DNA of 64,000 nt. It comes from Parvibaculum sp040390855 (GTDB lineage: Bacteria > Pseudomonadota > Alphaproteobacteria > Parvibaculales > Parvibaculaceae). Shown in pieces: positions 51,541 through 59,839 of the stretch; within the stretch, counting starts at the first letter, position 1; each line of letters opens with the position of its first letter. A program made the translations under genes and the position numbers. The stretch covers positions 39,904 through 103,903 of the forward strand of contig JAZJXO010000019.1 in NCBI GenBank assembly GCA_040390855.1, written 5' to 3'. The notes beneath the pieces were generated by a model that saw only the letters and a program-made list of their open reading frames with translations, made no database searches and was not told the DNA's origin.

Positions 51541-51631
51541 TGCGTAGACTCCGTTGGATATTAACAATGGACTAACAAAGCCCTGCGCGGGAAGCCCCTG
51601 CGTCGTCCGGCAGATAAAAAGTCAGAACGCG

Positions 51632-52747
51632 ATGAAGTCGAGATTGCTAATTTACGGCGTTGATACTTACGCGGGCGGCGTCATTTCCCGCCGTGCTGCC
51701 GCACGTGGTTTTGCCCATGTTGCTGCCGGACATGACATTGCCCGCGTCGCGATCCTGTCGAACAGCTTGTCGAAGGCGACACCGAACCTTGTCGAGCCAC
51801 GCATCTTCGGATTGGCAGACCAGAACAATCTGGAAGGCCAGTTCGACGATGTGGCAGTTGTCGTCAACTGTTGTCCCCGCTTTTCGGAGACGGGGATGTC
51901 TTTGATCGAGGCTTGCCTTGCGACGCACACGCATTACCTCGACCTCTGTTCGGCCCCGTCTGATCTCGTGCAGGTTTTTGCTCGCAACGAGGAGGCGAAA
52001 GCGAGCGGCGTTTCGCTTATTCCCGGTTTGAGTTTCGATGTCAGCGCCGCCGACACGATGGCCGCGCGACTTGCCACCATGCGTCCCCACGCGACACATC
52101 TGACGATTGCGGTTGCCCGTTCGCCTCTGTCGCAGACCGAAGCGAAGGCGATTGTGAAGGCGTGCAGGCAGAGCGGCGAGGTATTGAAAGACGGCAAAAT
52201 GGTCGCCGTAGAAGCGGGCGCGCGCAGCATCACCATAGATTTCGGACAAGGTACCAGACAGGCCTATCTCGCGCCGTGGCGGGCCGAGAGCCTCATCGCC
52301 AAGCATATCGGACCCTACAAAAATGTCGACGGCTTCGAGGTCTTTCATCCCGCACTCGTCCGTAGCGTGATCAAATCGGGCTTGCCCCGTATCATGTTCC
52401 GGCGCGGCTGGCGGATTGCGGCACTGGAGCGCAGGATCGGTGGCCGTGGGGAAGGCCCGAAGGACAAGCGGCTCGCCAAAACATCCTGTGTCATATGGGG
52501 CGAAGCGCGGGACGCCGAGGGCCGTGTCTCGCGTGCGCGTCTCGAAACACCCGCCGCACAGATCTACACTGCCGATGTGACACTCGCGCTCGTGCGCATT
52601 GTCATCGACGGACGGGCTCCGGCCGGCGCATACTTTCCATCACAGGTCGCGGGCGGCGCACTGGTCGAGAACATTACCGGCGTTGTCTGGCGCGAGCTTC
52701 CTGATCGGTCGGAAGTTGTCGAAGCCGCTCCGGTCCCGATAAAATAA
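51632..52747 (+). CDS. Saccharopine dehydrogenase-like (trans-acting enoyl reductase) protein
   Basis: A 371-residue Rossmann protein beginning MKSRLLIYGVDTYAGGVISR, with VNCCPRFSETGMSLIEACLA and THYLDLCSAPSDL, as in the saccharopine-dehydrogenase/trans-enoyl reductase group. The usual GATGYTG loop is altered to GVDTYAGG. It is divergent from the Rap1a gene. Relatives reduce lipids or enoyl intermediates in mycobacteria; the function in alphaproteobacteria is unclear. Confidence 0.75.
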   Translation: MKSRLLIYGVDTYAGGVISRRAAARGFAHVAAGHDIARVAILSNSLSKATPNLVEPRIFGLADQNNLEGQFDDVAVVVNCCPRFSETGMSLIEACLATHTHYLDLCSAPSDLVQVFARNEEAKASGVSLIPGLSFDVSAADTMAARLATMRPHATHLTIAVARSPLSQTEAKAIVKACRQSGEVLKDGKMVAVEAGARSITIDFGQGTRQAYLAPWRAESLIAKHIGPYKNVDGFEVFHPALVRSVIKSGLPRIMFRRGWRIAALERRIGGRGEGPKDKRLAKTSCVIWGEARDAEGRVSRARLETPAAQIYTADVTLALVRIVIDGRAPAGAYFPSQVAGGALVENITGVVWRELPDRSEVVEAAPVPIK

Positions 52748-52752
52748 TCCGT

Positions 52753-53043
52753 TCAATGATTTTCAGGTTTGATCCCGAACCAACGGTCTCTCAACTTCCA
52801 TACACATTCACTTTGCGTATACTGGCTCGTCACCATCCGCGCCATTGCGAGCGCCGAGTCCGGTGTCTCGCCCGGCTCCATGCCCATCGCTTTTGCGACT
52901 TGTCCATAGCCGTCATCGGCCAGGTCCTGCGCCAGCATCCGGCAGGGATCGAGCGTGCCGTAATGCCAGACGGTCAGGCCGGTCAGCACGGCGAGAACGA
53001 GCACGATCAATCCGATGACGGTACGCATGATGGGAAGATTCAC
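52753..53043 (-). CDS. Small single-span membrane protein, unknown function
   Basis: A 96-residue protein with one N-terminal membrane helix (MRTVIGLIVLVLAVLTGLTVW from residue 6) and a soluble C-terminal part with two Cys (PCRMLAQDL, SECVWKLRDRW). GTG at 53043 lies just after the stop of the upstream lipoprotein gene; ATG at 53028 is an alternative. I do not recognise a family. The pair looks like an envelope operon. Confidence 0.65.
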   Translation of the reverse strand: MNLPIMRTVIGLIVLVLAVLTGLTVWHYGTLDPCRMLAQDLADDGYGQVAKAMGMEPGETPDSALAMARMVTSQYTQSECVWKLRDRWFGIKPENH

Positions 53044-53046
53044 TTT

Positions 53047-53373
53047 CTAAAAGCCGCTGGGACCGTTGCCGCGTCCGCGCGCATCGGCGGGATAGTCGCT
53101 CGTGTAGCCATTGTTCGACGGACGGCAGGCATTAAACCCTTTTTTCCATCCGGCGCGATAGGCCTTGCTTTTACCCCAGCCGTCGGGATCGCGCAAAACG
53201 GTCGAAGGATCATTGGGATTGAATCCCGTTCCCGTGCCACACCCGTCGGTATAGCCGGACGCATAAAGCGGATCGTCGGCATATTCGCTTTTGCCCAGCG
53301 CGCATCCTCCGAGCGTGCTCGCAGCGCCGAAAAGTAGCGCGATTGTTAGGGTTTTGATAAGGCGGCGGGACAA
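53047..53373 (-). CDS. Small lipoprotein, unknown function
   Basis: A 108-residue protein with a clear lipobox: MSRRLIKTLTIALLFGAAS followed by TLGGC, so lipidation at Cys24 is expected. The mature part is Gly/Asp-rich with two Cys and repeats the YxxGYxDGxG... and YRAGWKKGF patterns. TTG at 53373 was chosen because GAGGAG lies 7 bp upstream. It precedes the small membrane protein gene by 3 bp. Confidence 0.7.
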   Translation of the reverse strand: MSRRLIKTLTIALLFGAASTLGGCALGKSEYADDPLYASGYTDGCGTGTGFNPNDPSTVLRDPDGWGKSKAYRAGWKKGFNACRPSNNGYTSDYPADARGRGNGPSGF

Positions 53374-53474
53374 GAGCGAACTCCTCAAACGGGGATTACC
53401 GGGCAAGCATAGTGGCCGCGCCTGTGTGATACCAGCCCGAAGGTTTACGAGGTTTTAACGTCATTGGTGCTCAT

Positions 53475-54638
53475 ATGGCGCGAACCTTGAACAGTCACAG
53501 ATTTCTCATGGCACTGGCTCCGATACCGACAGCAACAACAGGCAGCGAGGATGCATTCGCCGATGCGCAGGCGCGCGATCTCTTGTTGCGCCGCATGGCT
53601 GATCTTGCCGTGTTGCCGCCCGGTCAGTTGACGGCGCAGGAGCGTAATCTCGTTGACCTCGTCGTCGCATCAGGCATTTCGCGACTTGATGTTGCAGGAC
53701 GCAAACGTCTCGCCCAACGCGTCGCACAGCTTCCCGAAGGTCCGGCGCAACTGACGCTCATTCTCGCGCGTGATGACGAAATCGACGTGGCCGCACCCGT
53801 GCTGCGCGGCAGCCTCCGGCTTCAGACGGAGGAACTGGTGCAGATCATCCGTGAAGCGGGGCCTGACCATCACCTCGCTATTTCAGACCGAAAATATCTG
53901 CAAATGCCCGTCGTCGATGCGCTGGTGGAACAGGCCGGTATGGACGTGCATTGCCGCCTGCTGGCAAATCCAGACGCCGAGATTTCAACGCGCTCGCTCG
54001 AAATTCTCGTCCGTCGCAGCGCCACGGAAGACGCATTGCAGCCGCTGCTGCTCGCCCGCAGAGAAATGGACATCCGCCTCGCGCAGATGATGTTCTGGTG
54101 GGTCTCGCCGGAAAGCCGCAGCGAGATTCTGACGCGCTATTCGGTGGAGCGCCGTATGCTCTACCGCGCACTGGACGATGTGCTCGAAGCGGGGATTGCC
54201 GCCAGTATTAAAGATGAAGTCTTGCAGGCCGCGCTCTCGCTTGTCCGCGTTCCGCTCTTTGCAACAAAGCATCAGACGGCGCGTCTGATCGACCATGCGA
54301 CGCGTCATTTGCGCGACGAGTTCACCGCCGAACTCGCCTTTGTCGCCCGCATCCGTCCGGAAACCGCCTATCGTATTGTCTCCGACATTGGCGGCGAGCC
54401 GATGGCCGTATTCGGCAAGGCGGTCGGCATGTCGCGCGTCGAGTTCACCGACATGCTCGTCGCTTTGGCATCAATGCGCGGGCTTGATCCGTCGGACCTG
54501 AAATCGCAATCGCGCGTTATCAAGACCTTCGACACGATCTCGAATGATCGGGCCGACTTTGTTCTGCATTGCTGGGATTGGGCGATGTCGACGGATGTCC
54601 ATCTGATGACCGACGTGGCAACACCGGACGAGATCTGA
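53475..54638 (+). CDS. DUF2336 domain protein
   Basis: A 387-residue, largely helical, cytoplasmic protein typical of alphaproteobacterial DUF2336 (HEAT-like repeats). Conserved landmarks are RVAQLPEGPAQLTLILARDD, ISTRSLEILVRRS and KSQSRVIKTFDTISNDRADF. Function is unknown in the family; relatives are sometimes found near motility or two-component genes. The convergent XRE gene follows with adjacent stops. The start could also be ATG at 53511. Confidence 0.78.
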   Translation: MARTLNSHRFLMALAPIPTATTGSEDAFADAQARDLLLRRMADLAVLPPGQLTAQERNLVDLVVASGISRLDVAGRKRLAQRVAQLPEGPAQLTLILARDDEIDVAAPVLRGSLRLQTEELVQIIREAGPDHHLAISDRKYLQMPVVDALVEQAGMDVHCRLLANPDAEISTRSLEILVRRSATEDALQPLLLARREMDIRLAQMMFWWVSPESRSEILTRYSVERRMLYRALDDVLEAGIAASIKDEVLQAALSLVRVPLFATKHQTARLIDHATRHLRDEFTAELAFVARIRPETAYRIVSDIGGEPMAVFGKAVGMSRVEFTDMLVALASMRGLDPSDLKSQSRVIKTFDTISNDRADFVLHCWDWAMSTDVHLMTDVATPDEI

Positions 54639-55469
54639 TCACTCAGCGGCGCTGGCAGATTGGCGTTCGCCATCGGTGTCGGTGCGCGGGCGCACCACCT
54701 GTTCGGCAGAGGGCATGAAGCCCGGCTGCGTGACGATGTCTTCGAGCGCCTTGCGGGCGCGGGCAGCGGTGGCGATAATGTCGCTCTCGGCGTGATCAAC
54801 GAGATCAAGCACATCGCGCACACCTTTCAGCACATCATCGAGCCATGCTTCGCCGTCAACGGTATGTTCGGCGCTGTTGGCCTTGAGCGACACAGCATCC
54901 GCCGCCAGCGTTGTCACCGTGCGGCGCACCGCGGCTGTATTGAAATCAACAGGGCCGGTGACGAGGTTCACGAGCATACGAACCTGTGCGCGCACGCCTT
55001 CGACAAGGGCGCGGCGCTCACGCATATTGCGGCTGTCTTCGTCGATGGACGGAGCGAGATCGTCGAGCGAGACGTTGAGCACCTGCGCGATAGCCGCCAT
55101 GGTGCGGAAGGTGCCGTCTTTCTTGCCGGTTTCAATTTCAGAAAGATAGGCGGGGCTGATGCCGGCGGCACGCGCAAGAGCAACGGCTTTGAGGCCGCGG
55201 CATTCGCGCCAGACGCGGACAGGGTTTTGTCCTTCGGCAATACGATGCGCGACGGGTGCCGGCACGCCGTCTTTACCGCCCATTCGGTCAGCGGTTTTAC
55301 CGGTGAGGGCCGCGCGCACATTCATCAATTCGCGCGCCGCATCAACGGTCTGCATAAGAAGCGCATAGTCTTCCGCCGTCAGCACCACGAATTGTGTCTG
55401 ACCGTTCGCGCCTTTCAGCGCTTGCGGTTCCTTGCTCTCGGAAATGTTTTCACCCGATGGTTCGCTCAC
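54639..55469 (-). CDS. XRE-family transcriptional regulator with N-terminal extension
   Basis: A 276-residue protein. Residues about 25-65 (FVVLTAEDYALLMQTVDAAR) resemble the short beta-helix segment seen before the HTH in antitoxin-like XRE proteins. The Cro/C1 HTH is at about 83-138 (VRVWRECRGLKAVALARAAG; SPAYLSEIETGKKDGT). The C-terminal helical half is unassigned. It may be an autoregulated regulator; no toxin gene lies beside it. Confidence 0.75.
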   Translation of the reverse strand: MSEPSGENISESKEPQALKGANGQTQFVVLTAEDYALLMQTVDAARELMNVRAALTGKTADRMGGKDGVPAPVAHRIAEGQNPVRVWRECRGLKAVALARAAGISPAYLSEIETGKKDGTFRTMAAIAQVLNVSLDDLAPSIDEDSRNMRERRALVEGVRAQVRMLVNLVTGPVDFNTAAVRRTVTTLAADAVSLKANSAEHTVDGEAWLDDVLKGVRDVLDLVDHAESDIIATAARARKALEDIVTQPGFMPSAEQVVRPRTDTDGERQSASAAE

Positions 55470-55609
55470 GCGACCGGACCTCGTATCTGCAATTCAAGCA
55501 TCTGCGCAACGCGCCACCGGCAATCGAAGCATAGCGTCTGGACAATGTCCATTAAACCTCGCGCAGAGATTTTGAAATTCAGTTTATTTCGATGTGCTTC
55601 ATTAAAGGC

Positions 55610-56665
55610 TCAACTGCGCCAGCGCAACGTCGCGGGCTTGACCGGATTTTCAAAAGGTCGTCCCTGATCCAGTGATGTGGCCCATTCCGACTTCAACCGC
55701 TGGTACCATTTGGCCTGAATGTCTGCATCATTGATGAGCATGAGGCGCGGATCGAATTTCAAACCCTGTTGTTGCAGATTGACCATGTCGCGGTCCTGCC
55801 CCAGAAACCGTTTCATAAAAATGCGGGCAACCGGTTTTAAAATCGAGAGGAAAGGCATCGTCCAATAAAAAGACTGTGTGATTTCCGTGGTGTTTTCATC
55901 AATCGGCGTGACGCTGGTCAGGCCGACAAGGCGATGGCGGCCGGCTGTGATGCGCTCGATGCGAATGCCGGGCAGGCGGAAGCTGATTTCCGTGGTCGGT
56001 TTGCCGCCGAGTATTTTGTAGGCGAGCGAATTGCTGGACGGTTGGTGCTCGACCATCGCAAAGCCAAGCTCCGACGGCGCAAAGGCTTTGGCTTTCTCGT
56101 GGATCGACGCGCTGCTGCGCCACCACCATGACTGATGCACGAAGGGACCATGGGCAGGATCCATCAGGCCGATCACGGCGTGGTCCACATGGCACGAGAA
56201 GGTCATGGCCTCGCGGATATTGGGGGGCTGATCTGCAAAGCCCGGCATGAGCGGCGGTTCATGGTTCGGTGCCAGATCAAGACGTTTCTCGTCGGCAAAC
56301 CAGAGCCAGATATTGCCCTGTACCTCGCGCAACGGATAGGAACGCACTCTGATGCGGGCCACTTCAACGTCCTGACCTTCGACAAGAGACGGGATATGCG
56401 CGCAAGCCCCGTCGGTGCGGAATTGCCAGCCATGATAGGGGCATTGCACAACCGGCACCCCACAGGCGCTCTTGTCGGCATCGAGCATCTGACCGGCCGA
56501 AAGCGGCACACCGCGATGCGGGCAGATGTCGCGCAAGGCAAAGGCCTCGCCCTCAGCCGTGCGCCCAATGACCAGCGGCTCGCCGAGCATGACCTTGTGA
56601 ACAAGGTCGCCCGCCTTCAGGCTCTCGGCAGGTATTGCGAAGTACCAGATGTCTTTCAAATACAT
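55610..56665 (-). CDS. Rieske oxygenase, VanA/dicamba-monooxygenase type
   Basis: A 351-residue Rieske non-heme iron protein. The [2Fe-2S] ligands are in DICPHRGVPLS and QCPYHGWQF, and the mononuclear iron triad is in LMDPAHGPFVHQSWW (DxxHxxxxH). The N-terminus YLKDIWYFAIPAESLK resembles VanA and DdmC, which demethylate aromatic ethers. ATG at 56665 is preferred, as GGAAG lies 8 bp upstream; ATG at 56707 is an alternative. No reductase or ferredoxin gene is adjacent, so it would use partners encoded elsewhere. Substrate unknown. Confidence 0.87.
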   Translation of the reverse strand: MYLKDIWYFAIPAESLKAGDLVHKVMLGEPLVIGRTAEGEAFALRDICPHRGVPLSAGQMLDADKSACGVPVVQCPYHGWQFRTDGACAHIPSLVEGQDVEVARIRVRSYPLREVQGNIWLWFADEKRLDLAPNHEPPLMPGFADQPPNIREAMTFSCHVDHAVIGLMDPAHGPFVHQSWWWRSSASIHEKAKAFAPSELGFAMVEHQPSSNSLAYKILGGKPTTEISFRLPGIRIERITAGRHRLVGLTSVTPIDENTTEITQSFYWTMPFLSILKPVARIFMKRFLGQDRDMVNLQQQGLKFDPRLMLINDADIQAKWYQRLKSEWATSLDQGRPFENPVKPATLRWRS

Positions 56666-57017
56666 GGGCAGCGCTTCCGGTTGGCTAATGACGAACATAT
56701 ACGTCATTCATTGCGGAAAACTGAGCCTTGAATTCGGTGGGGCATCAATGACGCAGGGTATTTGCGAGTTCGCGACAAAATGAACAGGAAAATTGTAAAA
56801 GAAAACTGTAATTAAGGTCTGTTATGACCGCGAATATTGCGGATACAGAGTTTATTTCACCATCTAGTTTTGACATCTATTGATGAACAGCAATGCTGTT
56901 GGTATAACGAGGCCGTGTTTCACTTTAGTGGAATGAGTATTTTGCCTCAATAACGCTGGGTTGTTTGCCAATCGGCGCATCAACTCTTTGTCTCGTGTCG
57001 AAGTAGGGAAGGAAGAA
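56666..57017. other. AT-rich gap upstream of mucR with a 15-bp palindrome
   Basis: A 352-bp gap between the divergent Rieske and MucR genes. It contains the perfect palindrome AACAGCA-A-TGCTGTT (56886-56900), a possible -35 TTGACA at 56870-56875, and AT-rich stretches with several T-A steps, the kind of DNA MucR binds, so autoregulation is plausible. No coding potential beyond the alternative Rieske start. Confidence 0.5.
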
Positions 57018-57437
57018 ATGAGCGCGAAGTCTGAACTCATAGATCTGACAACAGAAATTGTGTCCGCCTATGTTGGCCACAACAAGGTCGCGGCTGAAGA
57101 GCTGTCAGCCCTGATCCGTCAGGTCCATGAGGCCTTGCAGAGCGCTTCCGAGGGTGGCGCCAAAGCGCCGGTGGAGAAGTCGGAGCCCGCCGTTGCCGTG
57201 CGCAAGTCGATCACGCCGGACTATCTGATTTGTCTGGAAGACGGCAAGAAGTTCAAATCTCTCAAGCGCCATTTGCGCACGCATTACAACCTCGGCCCTG
57301 ACGAATACCGCGAAAAATGGAATCTGCCGCGCGACTACCCGATGGTCGCGCCGAACTACGCGCAAGCCCGTTCCAAGCTCGCCAAGAAAATGGGCCTCGG
57401 CCAGAACGGCAAAAGCGGCAGCGGCGTCAGTCGCTGA
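57018..57437 (+). CDS. mucR: MucR/Ros zinc-finger transcriptional regulator
   Basis: A 139-residue MucR. The zinc site is in CLEDGKKFKSLKRHLRTHY: Cys72, Asp75 in place of the second Cys, His85 and His89/His90, a substitution known in MucR homologues. The C-terminal EYREKWNLPRDYPMVAPNYA and RSKLAKKMGLGQ are nearly universal in the family, and the N-terminal helical part (7-45) drives oligomerisation. MucR binds AT-rich DNA like an H-NS-type silencer and controls exopolysaccharide, motility and cell-cycle genes in Rhizobiales. ATG at 57018 follows GGAAGGA. Confidence 0.95.
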   Translation: MSAKSELIDLTTEIVSAYVGHNKVAAEELSALIRQVHEALQSASEGGAKAPVEKSEPAVAVRKSITPDYLICLEDGKKFKSLKRHLRTHYNLGPDEYREKWNLPRDYPMVAPNYAQARSKLAKKMGLGQNGKSGSGVSR

Positions 57438-57452
57438 GTTTTCTGCACCTGT

Positions 57453-57480
57453 TATTTCAGTCACGGGCTATTTCAGTCAC
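57453..57480. repeat. Direct repeat TATTTCAGTCAC x2 downstream of mucR
   Basis: Two identical 12-bp units (57453-57464 and 57469-57480) with a 16-bp period, just after the mucR stop. No hairpin. Confidence 0.5.
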
Positions 57481-57618
57481 CTGCTTTTTCAAATGATTGT
57501 TTGATGCATCACTCGCCGCAATTCGGCGGTGGTGTCCGTTCGCCCACTTGCATTAGCAAGATACCCGACTCATCATCGTTCAAGTGATTCGCAACGCCCC
57601 GCTTGTGGGACGGAGCCG

Positions 57619-58140
57619 ATGGAGGATGCGCTGACACCGCAGGATCAGGCCATTCGAGCCCAACTTGTCATTGCCGAACAGGTGCACCTGTTCGATTACT
57701 GGCGTGCGAAGTGCACCGATGTCCGCTTTCCTTTGCGTGCCGATATTCAGCCCGCTGAAATTCGATCGCTGCTGCCGTCCATCAGCATTCTCGAAGTTAT
57801 CGGCGATGACGATCTGCAACTGCGTGTGCGGCTCGCCGGGACGCGCCTTCGTGATTATTTCGGCGTAGAGACAACCGGCAAAGTGATTGCGGATTTCAAT
57901 CTGGGCGAGCAGCGCGACTATTGGGCTGCTGCTTACAATGAAGTTCTGTCCGGCGCGCGGCCTGCGCTCGGCGTCATTCCGCTGACGCCATGGGGCCAGC
58001 CGCAGATTTTCCAGTTCTGGTTGCGCCTGCCTCTGATGAACGAGCAGGGCCGCATCGTCATGGTGCTCGGCCACGACGCTTTTCTCCAGTCTGAAAAAGC
58101 GCGCGCCATTGCAGGGCGCACAAATCTCCGTATGGCTTGA
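57619..58140 (+). CDS. PAS-domain protein (PAS_5 type)
   Basis: A 173-residue cytoplasmic protein consisting mainly of one PAS-like fold: VHLFDYWRAKCTDVRFPLRA, IRSLLPSISILEV, LRVRLAGTRLRDYFGVETTG and GRIVMVLGHDAF. This small family is common and often multicopy in alphaproteobacteria; ligand and partner are unknown. ATG at 57619 follows GGACGGAG. No output domain is attached. Confidence 0.8.
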   Translation: MEDALTPQDQAIRAQLVIAEQVHLFDYWRAKCTDVRFPLRADIQPAEIRSLLPSISILEVIGDDDLQLRVRLAGTRLRDYFGVETTGKVIADFNLGEQRDYWAAAYNEVLSGARPALGVIPLTPWGQPQIFQFWLRLPLMNEQGRIVMVLGHDAFLQSEKARAIAGRTNLRMA

Positions 58141-58206
58141 ATTTGCCGCAAACGCCGGGGCACAATGATCTTGTGCTTTTGTACGAGGTCGGGGAGCAGG
58201 GCGGAG

Positions 58207-58662
58207 ATGATCATGCTTTATAGCAAGCGTGGACGCGTTGCGGGCTTTGCTCTCGCGGGCTTTCTCTTCTGTGCGACAGGTGTTTCGGCGGCGAGCCTCA
58301 CGGCCGGTGAGCAAGTTCTTCATGCCGGTGAGACAGCCTCGTTTCCGATCACATCATCGGTGGATGCCTCATCCGATCTTCATGCCTGGTGCGAAGTCAC
58401 AACAGGCGGTCGCGCCAGCATCACCTTTGACGGCGATCACTATGTCGCCATGTCGGAACCGGCGGTCGGCGACGTGATCGCCTTTGCACCGAACGAGACA
58501 CGCCGCTTCGATCTTGAAGGCTCGGTCGAAGCCAACAGGGGCGATGCCTATATCGCCTTTGTCTTTACCGGTGTGCCGCAGGCGATATGTTTCCCCGGCC
58601 AGCAATGCGAAGGCGCAACCGCAGGCGCGGTGGACGTCAAAGTGAAGTGCGCCAATAACTGA
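58207..58662 (+). CDS. Secreted cysteine-containing small protein, unknown function
   Basis: A 151-residue protein with a Sec signal peptide (residues 1-29, FLFCATGVSAAS at the cleavage region) and a mature beta-rich domain with four Cys (AWCEVTT, AICFPGQQCEGA, KVKCANN) that may form two disulfides. It shows no family that I recognise. Starts at 58207 or 58213 are both possible. Confidence 0.65.
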   Translation: MIMLYSKRGRVAGFALAGFLFCATGVSAASLTAGEQVLHAGETASFPITSSVDASSDLHAWCEVTTGGRASITFDGDHYVAMSEPAVGDVIAFAPNETRRFDLEGSVEANRGDAYIAFVFTGVPQAICFPGQQCEGATAGAVDVKVKCANN

Positions 58663-58692
58663 TCAGACCACAATTTTTCAGACCACAATTCT
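58663..58692. repeat. 15-bp tandem duplication
   Basis: TCAGACCACAATTTT and TCAGACCACAATTCT (58663-58677, 58678-58692) differ by one base. They fill the gap between the secreted protein stop and the end of the convergent XRE gene. Confidence 0.7.
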
Positions 58693-59262
58693 TCACAGAT
58701 GCCGGATGAGCATGACGACCGGTGCGACCCAGACGGGCAGCGGTACATGACGCGCTTGTGAACCCGGTTCCGGCGAGACGAGCAGGTAGGTTCCGTGGCC
58801 TGACGAAACAAATCGTCCGAAGCCTCCGGTTGTACCCTCTATCTCGACAAAGCAATCGCGACCCAAAGCGCGGGGCAGATCTTCTGCCGACATGCGGTCA
58901 GCAATGAGGATGTCGCCTGCGCAGTAGTGACTGAAATTTTCGGCAATATGCAGCGCGATCGGGTTGTTTGCCATCGCTTCGAGCGTCACATCCTCTTCAT
59001 CGTCTTTGCCAAATGACGACAAATTTCCGGCGCGGTTGATCGCGCCGACACAAGGAATAGCCGTTGCCGCCCGGCGGTCATCTATAAGGGCTGAGACCGG
59101 TATGGAAAAAATCCCGGCGAATTTTTCCAGCCAGTCCATCGACACATTCATGTCTGCCGTCTCCAGCCGCGAGATCGTCGCCGCTGTGGTGCCCGCTTGC
59201 CGGGCGAGTTCTGACTGGGTCCAGCGCCGCAACTTCCGGTGGTAACGAATACGAGTTTTCAC
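58693..59262 (-). CDS. XRE regulator with degenerate S24-like C-terminal domain
   Basis: A 189-residue protein. The HTH is at residues 3-58 (YHRKLRRWTQSELARQAGTT; MDWLEKFAGIFSIPVSALID). The C-terminus (GDILIADRMSAEDLPRAL; RDCFVEIEGTTGGFGRFVS) follows the beta-strand order of the LexA/CI-type peptidase S24 fold, but the GxSM serine motif is absent and Lys is replaced by Arg in GFGRF, so it is not expected to cleave itself. It is divergent from the DnaA-domain gene at 59411 and may repress it. Confidence 0.75.
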   Translation of the reverse strand: MKTRIRYHRKLRRWTQSELARQAGTTAATISRLETADMNVSMDWLEKFAGIFSIPVSALIDDRRAATAIPCVGAINRAGNLSSFGKDDEEDVTLEAMANNPIALHIAENFSHYCAGDILIADRMSAEDLPRALGRDCFVEIEGTTGGFGRFVSSGHGTYLLVSPEPGSQARHVPLPVWVAPVVMLIRHL

Positions 59263-59410
59263 AATTTGCCTCCGTCGATTGGTTGCGACCGCGCGGGGAA
59301 CTTACATGAATTTATCCCCACCGTGTACGAAAAGCGTAATTTTACCATGAGAACAATTACAAGTTCACGTATTGTTCCTAAGAATGGGTGAAAAATTGGG
59401 GAGTTGCAAT

Positions 59411-59839
59411 ATGCCGAACGAAAGTTGGAGCAGCCTTGATGCCGAGCCGGACCTCCACAGAGCTTTGCTTGCGTCGCCGTCGTCAAGACTGGTCCGCGCC
59501 GACCTCAGGCAGTCGCGTGAAAACGAGCGTGCCGCACAAGTGGCGATGACGCAGGAGGCGATTGCCCGCGTTTTCAAAGTGCCCGTCTCCGAGTTGCGGG
59601 CCCCGACGCGCCGCACGGCCCCCGTCGCCGAAGCGCGGCAGATCGCGATGTATCTGACGCATGTGGTGTTCGGGCTGAGCCTTTCAGGGGTGGGCCGCCA
59701 TTTCGGGCGGGACCGGACGACGGCCGCCCATGTCTGCCGCCAGATCGAGGATCGCAGGGATGATCATGATTTCGACGTGCTGGTGGACCGGCTGGAATTT
59801 GCCATCCGCTCCCTTCCGCTCGGAGGGCTGCGCCAGTGA
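59411..59839 (+). CDS. Stand-alone DnaA domain IV-like DNA-binding protein
   Basis: A 142-residue protein whose central part (about 72-118) is a DnaA C-terminal DNA-binding domain: ARQIAMYLTHVVFGLSLSGVG and RHFGRDRTTAAHVCRQIEDR, matching the DnaA-box-recognising signature (F-G-R-D-[HR]-T-T). The AAA+ ATPase domain is absent, so it cannot act as initiator. ATG at 59411 follows GGGGAG. It is translationally coupled to the DUF6456 gene (overlap of 4 bp). A role in competing for or marking DnaA boxes is possible. Confidence 0.87.
   Translation: MPNESWSSLDAEPDLHRALLASPSSRLVRADLRQSRENERAAQVAMTQEAIARVFKVPVSELRAPTRRTAPVAEARQIAMYLTHVVFGLSLSGVGRHFGRDRTTAAHVCRQIEDRRDDHDFDVLVDRLEFAIRSLPLGGLRQ

Noticed and set aside
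54639..55469. Antitoxin of a type II system
   Set aside because: The N-terminal segment resembles antitoxins, but no small toxin ORF is adjacent on either side.
58693..59262. Prophage repressor marking an integrated phage
   Set aside because: Despite the CI-like layout, no integrase, structural or lysis gene occurs nearby, and the serine/lysine pair of S24 is missing.
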